A DNA stretch of 64,000 bases, taken from NCBI RefSeq assembly GCF_964355755.1, contig NC_092678.1, positions 20,184,922 to 20,248,921 of the forward strand, read 5' to 3'. Below, one piece after another: positions 11,073-21,900 of this stretch (position 1 is the first letter of the stretch; each line of letters begins with the position of its first letter). Below the pieces are notes generated by a model, which did not search any database, was not told where the DNA came from, and was given only the letters and a program-made list of their open reading frames with translations. Origin of the DNA: Antedon mediterranea. Its lineage: Eukaryota > Echinodermata > Crinoidea > Comatulida > Antedonidae. A program made the translations under genes and the position numbers.

Positions 11073-11335
11073 TGAATTAAGAAAACAAAACGATTATGAC
11101 CGTTTTAAAACACTTGTTAAGATTGATATAATTAAGTCTAAACGGCCAGCCTAGTAATATTTATTCAACCTATTTGATTATTATGAAAAAAAACATTTGA
11201 AACAACGAAACACCTATGACACTACAGCTGTGATCAAGGGTTATGTTGTTGAGGCGACCATGATCTATGATCTGTGGTCTAAAACGTTCAGCTCTGCCGC
11301 CTCAAAAATACAGTACAGTACATTAATTTAATAAA

Positions 11336-11372
11336 CTAGATGGTACGCTCGCTTCGCTCGCGTACCATCTAG
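11336..11372. repeat. 37-bp perfect hairpin
   Basis: Two 13-base arms, CTAGATGGTACGC and its complement, enclose an 11-base loop TCGCTTCGCTC. The same loop, in reverse complement, sits in a second hairpin at 49674-49710. Confidence 0.8.
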
Positions 11373-11399
11373 GTCGTGCCCACAGATTGTTCTCGAATA

Positions 11400-12756
11400 C
11401 ATAATAATTTCAGCGTTAAAAATCTGGCGATTTCAAATGTACGTACAATAATACATGTCGTTTACAGGAACGAATAAATAGACACTGATTTATGTACTCA
11501 ACGAAAATTAGCACCCTGAGAATTACTTCCGAAAGAGAAACTTGTCACAAAATGAGACCAATTGTTTTTAAGTCAAATTTAAACAAACTTAATTTGTGTT
11601 TTGTATGTAACATTAGGGGTGAGGGATGGGGAAGAGGATTGGTGCAAAGAGGAACAATTTTGAAATATATTAAAAATATTCTTTATCCATTTAGTAACGA
11701 AATATTAATTGTTTTCATGTTTTACAAATAATATACCACTAACAAATTGCTATGTAATACTTTGTTGAAACTATCACCGTCCTAGTCGATTGAAATAGTA
11801 CAGTACATGTAACGATACATCACTACGACGTGTATGTTTATATAATGTAAAACAATTTGTGAAAACCACCTCTATTCGCGGAAAATCATAAATTCGATTT
11901 AATCGTCAATAAATATTAAATTATCTAACTCAACTTAATTAGTATAGGCCTAATGGTTTTCAATTGTTTCTTAGAGCCAATTCATACTTAAGTTGGTTCC
12001 TACCCTACCCACCAAAGTTTGTTCTGCGTTTAGGGGATGTGATGCACCGTAGGCTTATCCTCTACTGGCTTTACAACGCTACTCATGCCAGTGAGGGAAG
12101 GGTGATGATGTGGGTGGTTTAAATGCAATAATAAAGATTTGTACATAATATACGGCGACTGAAAAAGCTAGCTCATTATCTGTTTAAAAAAAATTATATC
12201 CAACCTCTGCAGCACAGATTGAAAAAAAAATGGATCGAATTTCTGTTATGAGTATACAGTACTTGCCTTTACGACACCTGAAGGAATAGACACTTGTGGA
12301 ACAGAGATTGGAATGTTCCATTCATCGCAAATCAATACATTTGTATAAACGTATATTAAATCTATCAAAATAGTATTTTTTAAAGAAAAGCGGCCTGTCT
12401 TCAACATTATGATGCTGTACTCGAGCTGTTCAACCGGTTTTCAGCCATTAAAAACAATTATCGTAGGAGGAGATAGGAAAATGCGAAGTATCCTCGTATT
12501 ATTATCTGTGGGTATTTTTCAAGACGGACATCCATTAGACAGTGTATACCACGATCGAAAAACACCCCTATTTGGGGCAAATGGTTGAACCTAAATTCGT
12601 TTTAATTGTCAATAACTAATTATCTAACTCAATTTAATTAGTAAACAGGGTTACATCAGGTGGTTAAAATCAGTACCGAGGTTCTAACCAACTTTATATA
12701 CCATCGAGTAAACATTCTAGAAATAACGCGCGATTTACCGAATTTTGCCCTTACGT
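11400..12756. other. Intergenic DNA upstream of receptor A
   Basis: AT-rich sequence. I find no convincing exon. Part of the flank (11180-11340) is repeated upstream of receptor B (28990-29115), so the duplicated block starts before this point. Confidence 0.5.
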
Positions 12757-12899
12757 AAATTTATATATAGAAGAAACTTCCTTTACATAGAGGGAGACGT
12801 AACTCTGTGACGTCATGTCACAGTTATTCTTTGTTATAATAACTGCTACAATGACGAATAAACTGTGTCCTGACTAGAATATGCATAATAGAAACGTGT
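12757..12899 (+). promoter_or_regulatory. Putative promoter of receptor A with CRE palindrome
   Basis: A TATA-like ttatatata (12761-12769) is followed by aagaaacttcctttacat, then a perfect CRE TGACGTCA (12808-12815). The CRE lies within a larger inverted repeat (tgtgac...gtcaca). The start codon is about 85 bases downstream of the CRE. The block from gaaacttcc through the CRE is almost unchanged in front of receptor B (29117-29175), where the TATA-like run is not kept. Confidence 0.5.
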
Positions 12900-12989
12900 A
12901 TGATGTATTTTTCCAATTTCATTATTCTTGTACTAATATCTTGGATTATTCAATCTTCACTAATTTTATCGAGTCCAGTTCAATCTAAG
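12900..12989 (+). CDS. Receptor A exon 1, signal peptide
   Basis: The exon encodes two possible start methionines, then FSNFIILVLISWIIQSSLIL and a short SSPVQSK end before the donor gtaggt. It is a clear hydrophobic signal sequence. Nearly the same exon starts receptor B (29258) and a diverged one starts receptor C (55163). Confidence 0.8.
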
Positions 12990-15900
12990 GTAGGTAGGGT
13001 TCATAAATAAAGTTTAATTAAGTTTATATTTATTATTCAACCTATTGATTATTATGTTCTGGTTACAATATATGAAAGTGAGGAAAATTTATTGAAGGAG
13101 TGAACCTTTTAAGTTAATGACGTAGAACATTCCTGAAGTGTTCACGCTCCGAGAATACAATTCTATTGTTTATATATAAAATGTTTTATTATAAATGTCG
13201 CACAACATTGCTACATACCTCACGTATTTTTCACCAACGGTGAAGCAGAACGGGCATAGTGAAATAAGCCTCCCTTTTAAAAAGTTGTACACGACTTTTT
13301 ATAAGCAATTTTAAACATTAACATTAACGCAACAAAATGTATTATTCATGATCTGTGTCCTGACTAACAATAAGTATATATTTCAGTGTAAGACTAGGTT
13401 AAACAGATACTAAATGAATGTACTGGTCTATTTCACTTATTAGTCTGATGATCTATTAGATGTATAATTAATAGTGAGTAGAAGTTGTGAGGAATCCTTT
13501 TTCCCCCGTGAGAATCGCCCACCTTTATTATAATGTATTCTCATTATCAATTATGAACGTATTCAATTACAAATCGATTTAATGTATAATATTTATAAAA
13601 TGTCATTCTTAAAACGATATAGTTGACTACATATTGGCATAAAGATAAATAGACTCTATAAAGATGAAGCTATAGGCCTCGAAGAACCGTTGATAATAAA
13701 ATAATTATATATATTTTATATTTAAAATATTACTGTACAATTAATAATATTTTATTGAAACAGTTTTATGAAATAAAATCAAGGTAGGTGTTCAAAATTG
13801 CTAGTTTTTACATTTTTACATTTTTTTTGTCCGCTTTCATAAAATTGTATCCGTATTCATTCATTCATTCATTCACAAATTCCATATCACTTTTTCGTAT
13901 TTTATAATTTTTCCAGAAAGCATGATTTATAATCATGTGTGAGAAATTCTTAATTTATAATGGTGTCAGATTGTTATGGTTTCCATACAAATCAACGCCA
14001 TCTTCCATTCCTAAAAACCGTGTACTTATTGCTCGAAGAATTCACCCTCAAAGTCACTAGCATTTTACTTGTTTAGGCTACTGTAGATCTGTTATAATTG
14101 CTATCGTGTGTTGGAAGTTTACATAGCTATCTGTTCCTGCTTGTTATTTTTTGAAAACGTAACTACTCTATTTTTAGTCGCGTGGACGCGACTCTATAGT
14201 TCACTATGTCGGTCGGCCTGTCGGTCGGTCTGTCTGTCTGTCGGTCCGGTATCACTATGCGTGTTATCGCTTTCTGACCTTATCTTGATATCAGTTTAAT
14301 CTAGCTAAGTCAATTTTTCACAGTATATTGCTTATGGCCAGGAATCGATGTGGTTATGTTATCACGGTGCGCAATAGAAAATTACGCGGTCTACGCACGA
14401 TTTAACGAAATCACGTTTGTAATCATATCTTCACAACCATGAATCACAATTAAATAAAATTTGGTACTCATAAATTTCAGGGCATAAATCATCATATGGC
14501 AATACAATTACGTGCGTAGTGCATGTAACGCATGCGTACGCGCGCTTAAAATTTTCAAAATTTATTTTCGATGAAATAAGACTACGTTTCAGGCAATTTT
14601 AAGCGTTTACAAAATTGCCATGAGTGCGCAGATTTTTGCGCGAGCACTGCGCGTTAAATGTTATTGCGCACTCTTTTTGCCCGATTTCTGTTTTCTTGAC
14701 TTACTTTTCAACTAGAAATTACGTTATACGAGCACGTCAAAAGTGACAGGCTACGCACGTGTAAATTAAAAAAATATAAATATTTTTAAACATTTCAACA
14801 TTTTTAAACATGTTCAGTAATTTCAGTCAGTATAGTTCACTATGTCGGTCGGTCTGTCGGTCTGTCTGTCGGTCTGTCTGTCGGTCCGGTATCACTATGC
14901 ATTGTAGCACGCGACTTAATGGCTGTTGGCCTTGTTTAACTACACTTTTACCTGCCAATTGTTTATAATAATTGATTTAACAACATTTTTATGTCTAGTA
15001 TTTATTTATTTACCAGATGTCTAGAGCGCCATTTTCATGAATACTGATGCTCAAAGGCGCTTCACATCATAAAGATGACCAAACAAATTGTAGTAGAAAA
15101 ATACAAGATTACAAAAAACAACTCTGTCTTCAATTAAAGTATAAAGTATAACTGCATTTCATTAATACAAATATATTATTTCATTTGTATCGTAAAATAA
15201 GGTTATGACATAAATTCGTAAAATCCATGTATGGTTTTTAGAATTCGGAAGTAATCCACTACAAATGACACACAGTTTTTATGTTAAAAACGACTGAAAG
15301 GGAAGCCAACAACAGTACAAGGATCTCGTCACAGGATCCATTAAATCACCACAATAGTCGGTTATTTGTGGGCTAGAGCTTAATATGTGTGTTACTTTTT
15401 TAAAAGTTGAAATTTAATCAAGTTCAACGTTTTGTATATTATATCGTTACATAATTATATTATTGGTCAAAGGTCATATAGATAAATTATAGTTATTTTT
15501 TTTATATATAACTAAACTAAACTACATTGAGATAAATCTGATCCAGAACTAACTTGGTTAGTAAACAGCGACGTTTCACGACATATCCAGTCCAGTGAAT
15601 TAGATTTTTATACTTACTACTACCTGGATGAATGACAATATACATATGCTGTGTTTGTGTGTTTGATACACGGTATATCTTTGTCAATCAATATATAAAC
15701 AAGGGTGTACACGACTTGTTTCTGCTGCGAAATAAATTAATGATTTAACACTAGTGTGTGAATAAATTACCCCCATCAGAAACAGGACACATTTTCTATT
15801 AACCGGTTAAATGGCAGCTAGAAACGGAAACACCCAATCGAACGCCGATGTACAATTTGTATCTTCACATTTGCGAAATAAACTTTTATTTATAAATACG

Positions 15901-18900
15901 TACGTACGCGCTGCTTGAGTGTGCAAGAAAAGAAAGAAAATAAACACTTCACAACTTCCTATAAAGAAAAAAGTCACTATAATATCTATCAAAATGTTTA
16001 AAGACTTTTTTCTTTGTCAATTCTTTTTTTTTATCTACAGGCGAAAAGATCTGATAACTGCGTAGGTGTTCAATGCCTTCCTGGGGAGCAGTGCTGCACG
16101 GTTAGAGACGGTTGTGGTGGAAAGTTGTGTGTTGGGTGTGCAGGTAATGCTATTAAATAATATCCTGTGAATACAATCACTGATGGTAATCTGTAATTAA
16201 TATAGCCTTCCCTCTGTAACCAAATCAAGAAATTATCGAAATCTATGCTGCCTCCTGAATCTGGTGTAATTCACGCTGACGAGTGTTTAATAATTATAAC
16301 ATTCTTATTGTAGGCAGATTGTTAAAAAGTAGAAACATTATTCACGAGACAAATAATTATATTATGGCCATATATATGGTCGTGTCTAGCTTGATTGTTT
16401 CTAGCTTGGTTGTGCCTAGATTGGTTGTTTCTAGCTTGGTCGTGTCTAGCTGGGTTGTGCCTAGCTTGGTTGTGTTTAGCTTGGTTGTTTCTAGCTTGGT
16501 CCTGTCTAGCTTGGTCCTGTCTAGCTTGGTCGTGTCTAGCTTGGTCCTGTCTAGCTTGGTCGTGTCTAGCTTGGTCGTGTCTAGCTTGGTCGTGTCTAGC
16601 TTATAGTCGTGTCTAGCTTATAGTCGTGTCTAGCTTGGTCGTGTCTAGCTTGGTCGTGTCTAGCTTGGTCGTGTTTAGCTTGGTCGTGTCTAGCTTGGTT
16701 GTGTCTAGCTTGGTCGTGTCTAGCTTGGTCGTGTCTAGCTTGATCGTGTTTAGCTAGATTGTGTCTAGCTTGTTGCATTAACACATCTAATCAAATTCAA
16801 CTCAACAGATAAAGAGTTCTCTTCTGGTGAAGTTGGAGTATTTTGCAGAAATTGTACCAAATGTCAAGATAATGGCATGGTCCAAGTTGAGGAGTGTACG
16901 CCCGGAAAAGACGCAGTTTGTGAATCATGTCCACATGGCGAATATATTACTAATGATGACACGTGCCAACCATGTGGTGACATCTGTGAAGGAAAGGAGT
17001 GTACAAATTGTAACATAACTCCAACACCAACCCCTTCGGAAAAGTCCACACCTGGTAAGTTTCAAATTGATAAATTGTCAAGTTGGTAACCAAAATAGTA
17101 TTTCCCAAGAACGTTTAAACATTTTTTATTTCTTATTCAATCATTATATATTATCATTGTATACCTTTTGTTTTATTTCTCCTCTGTATGTTTTCTTTTA
17201 CAGCTGGTATCACTGGACTATCAACAGCAAGTCAAACGTCAATGATAACATTCACATCTCTACCAAACATCGATAAACAAGGTTCATCATGGAAGAGTAT
17301 ATACCTTCTGCCGATAATTGGCGCTCCAGGTAAGGCAAACCTTTTAACAAATTAGTTCTCTGTCGACTTTTTGGCCATAAAAGTTCAAGTTCAAAATCGT
17401 TTATTGCAATCAATTAATTGTAACTGGATATTCATTTTCGACAAGTTATTAAAAAGAGTAAAACATTAAGACAAACAAGTTACACCAAAACAGTTTTATA
17501 TATTAATACATTTATGAGTCAATACACAGAAATCAATGAAATGTTTAAAACATTTGGTAAAAACATGAGTAAAAACATTTTATAAAATGTATACATTTTT
17601 GGCCAAACTATTGAGATAGAAGAAGCAAGCTTATATTATATATTTGAGAGAAAGTGTGTTTAACAAAACATAATATATGTATATAATTTTTAGAAAGGTA
17701 GCCTAATTTATTTATATAACTATTTATATTTCAATGTTTAGGGGTTGAACTTGATTATATTAAGTTTTATTTATGTTGTAATTTTTACTTTATATGTATA
17801 GGTAAATAAATAAAGAAAGAAAAAGGTTTGAAATAAATTGTTCTACCATTGGTGGAAAATTCAAAAGTGATGAATGTTGTTGCTCTCTCAGTCCTAAGAT
17901 TATACCAATGGATTGGACAGGAGCATGGTTAAGAGGTAGTTTAGTCCTAAAATACTTTTTACAGAGATATTTAATAGTAGGCCTTGTCGGTCTTTAAGCG
18001 AACGAAATCCAAGAAATAAGAAAGCCTCTTCCTGTGGCAATCCAGTTCAATATATTTGTTCCGCTTTATCATTCTGACTGGAATATAATATGTATGACCC
18101 AGCAATAAATTATAACCACTTCTTTTTTGTGTGTACAGTATTCAACTCTTGTTTGTTTGGTAAAATAATAGGCCTAACGGTATGCTCCAATTACCTATGG
18201 TACCGAGCACATGCTTTCTTTTGGCTTAGTTCTGTTTAGTTTAGTTAGTATTGCCTTGTTTTCTACTATATTCTGTTTTTAAATATTTTGTTTAGTTTTA
18301 TTTTAATTCGTTTACTATTAGAAAATGGATGTCTTTTTCTTTTACAAAAGGTGAACTTTCTACTTTACAATTTCCTACTTTACAATATTATTACAGATGC
18401 TTTATTTATTATGACTTCCAACTAATCCAGACAACTACATCACCACAGGTCTAAACTAAGAACAATCAGTTGCTAAGTTGGGGTAGTAAAAAGTATATAA
18501 TACGGCCTTACCATGTTGAAATACCGGTTCTCGTCAGATCACCGAAGTTAAGCAACGTTTAGAGCTTTGATGGGAAACCATCTGAAAATACCAGGTGATG
18601 TAAAGAGCTGGAGTCCCATTAGGCATTTGAAAATCGCTAACAGAATTTTTTTTAATGTATTGAATTTCGATTTATATTTACTGTATAGTGTTTGTCATCT
18701 TTGTTATTGGCTGTTTGAAAAAGATTTTGTGCTGTTGGACAAAGGAGTCTCATGACTTTTGGGCAGATCATTTTTCATGTTGCTGTAAAAAATGTAAGTT
18801 TCTTATTTTTATTTATTTTATTTATTTATTCATTTCCCAACCAACAGTGAGCTCATGGTTCACCACTTACAGGAGGGAACACAGACAAACACGTACATAT

Positions 18901-21900
18901 ACAATAACAAACATTAAACTAAACTACTAACAATGTTACGAAACTTACGGAAATTATTACTAAAAATATCTAACTCAGGGTTTCTTAAAGTAAAAGAATT
19001 GTAAGTTTGACTAATCTACTAATAAAACCATTTTTTAAAACATTTACTCTACTAAAAGGAATATGAAAAGTAGTATTTCTTCTAAGACGACGACTAGGGA
19101 CTCTAAGATAAAAATTTAAAACAAAAATTGTTTATAAAATATGATATTATATTTCGATTTATTACCAGGTATCTTTTTATTCTGAAGGATTTCAGTGATA
19201 TGTATCATCATCTAGATTATACCATCTTCCCGTTTGTCGACAAATACATATTCACAATCGTTGCTGCAATAAACATCTTTGAGAACATCAATTCAAAATC
19301 ATTGAAAAAACAATTTATACTTTCATCTGTAGTTAGTGTCCTAATACATTTTCCAGTGTGTTTTAATAGAACCAAAAATTTGTATAATAATTATCAATAT
19401 TTTGACTTTAATAAAAGACCTGCTAACTCAATGTATAGCAATCTATCATGTAAACATGAAACAATTACAATTGTAGATATCATTTAATAATACCATTATC
19501 CGTTTATTTAAGTTTAACAAACCATTTTAACTTAACATAAACTGACCATGGCATTTCCTTTTTTTATATTATGAATATTTTGAAGTGTTTACACATTTCA
19601 AATATTGATCATTTCTTTTACAGGTTGTTGCATATTTATACATGCACATGACACATCAACGAATAATAATTGTTGTTTTTTTTTTTTTTTTTAAGTAAAT
19701 TTGTAAAAAGTGGATGTATTATTCCAATTTTTTATTTAATTATTACATTTTAATCGAATTCTATTACATTTAGCAAATGGTGATTCTGAACAACAGTCTT
19801 TTGTTAATCCTAATGTCAGTTCCAAAAAGCAGGATGATGAGAAAACAGTGAATTTAGCTGTAAAACAGAAGTCCACAGAAGATCCTATCGGCTGTTCTGA
19901 TGATCTTATTGTCTCCTATAAACGTAATATAATTTTATAATTTGAATACTGAATTCATATTAATCAGTTTTCCATTTAAATAGCTATAAATTTACATTAA
20001 ATCTAACATTTTAATATTTACCCAACTTAGTATTTTATTATTATCATTTTAGGTGAAGTTGAAAGAACCCAAATGGGTCACAATCCATCCAGCACAGGTA
20101 AAACTGTTTGATTTTTTTGATAAAGTCAAAAAGGTTTAATATACCTATATATTTTTAAGTTGATTATTTAAATCAAAATGATTTTTTTTTCAATCAGATC
20201 AATTTGGTAAAGATGAATATGACATGCCTGCAAGAAGTAGGTTGATATTATCAATTTTTTTAAATAGTTTTTAATATTTCTTGTTTTATTTTTAAAAAAA
20301 ACGAAATAACAAACCTTGATCACAAGAAAAGAAAGGTGTCCTTATTTCCACGATGACTACATAAACTGAACAATTGCACAACAAATAAAAAATAAAAATA
20401 AAAGCCAAATAAGTTATTTCTTTAAGAATTAAAAAAAAATCAGTATTTCAGTTACAATTCATTCATTTTAAACTAAATAAAAAATAAATATCAAGATTAT
20501 TCGTTTTTGAGAATAAGTTGATTTTTTTAATAAAATGTTTATTACTGTTTTAGGAACTGAGATTCCTGAGCAAAATGTACTTATGAATCCTAATGGAATC
20601 CAACCAACTAATGAAAGTTCAAGTAAGGGTGTAAAAAAGGTTATGAGAGGGCGTTCCTCCACCTCCAGCCTTCCTGATGTTTCTGAAGGCACTCCACTAT
20701 CATGTGATCTTCCTGAATGGTGCAAACGTAAGAATTCAAACATTAACAAAATTAAATATCTGTGGATATTTGGACATGATGGTATTTAAGTGTGTGGTTT
20801 TTATTATCGACGACTAAACTATGTCATGTTAATTCGTTGTGCGCATGCGGAAATGTGTCGATGGTCAGTTTAATGGTTTCTGGTTCATTCGACGACCAAC
20901 GACTTGACTTGACTATAATCTTTTTGTTTGTTGCGTTTGTTAGTGGAATAATAATATGGTATTTCAAATGGCAAATATATATTTAACATAATTTGTTTTA
21001 AAGATTTGGCCACACTCGATCCTCAGTCGTCGCAAATCAAAAACTCACTAATTGTGTATACGTTTTCATTTAGTTTACTTTCATATGTTTTTGTAGATGA
21101 TATTACAATGGTTGGATGTGAAGATATATCAGACATCTCACGACACATTGGGAAAGAAGTAACACGGATTGGTGGTATTCTCGGATTAACAACAGGTGAA
21201 GTGGAAACCATTAAGCATGACCACAAGTTCGATATATCGAGACAGAATTTAGTGGTTTTACAGGAGTGGAAGAGAATGAAAGGTGTACATGCTACGAAAG
21301 GTGTTCTTGCACGTGCTCTTGAGAGTATTGGAAAAACAGAAATTGCGATAAAATATTTATGGCCGGAGCAAGAATGGGATCAAGGTAGTTTAGTTTTAAT
21401 GTTCTAAAACAGAGAACATTTTTACACAACAAAAAAGAAATATTACGTTGGCAAGCACGTTGGTCAATTTATTCTTGAGACTATCCGAACAAGGCGTAAT
21501 TTTCTATTTACTGTGAAAAAAAAAATGAGTTTTCCCGCCTCCATCTCATGTGTTCCTCCTACTACGATACACAAAGCGGGGTTTTGGGGAACCATGCACT
21601 GGTACTGGTACTGGTTCAAATAACCGTCTCACAGAGACATCTGGTAGCCATTGACTTGAAGTTGGCATTTGGATGTGTTACTTTTAAATGTAGGCCTACA
21701 GTATGAGAGTGACTACTACCAAATTACACAGTCACAAAACAACTTATAAAACAGTTCATATAACAGTTAAAACATGGCTGGGAATTATAAATTTCTGTTG
21801 AAGCAGGCTCTAATGAAGTTGTATCTAGTAAGTTGACTTTGTTTACAACTCTATCAAGTACTGATGGTATCTTCCGACCTCTTCGTTTACTTTGCCCTTC

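Noticed and set aside
16283-16784. Open frames of 60-107 codons on both strands
   Set aside because: They are produced by the 15-bp minisatellite, whose unit is a multiple of three.
19128-19487. 119-codon frame in intron 5 of receptor A
   Set aside because: It has no splice continuity and no similarity, and the paralogous sequence in receptor B is not open. It only contains the decayed exon remnant.
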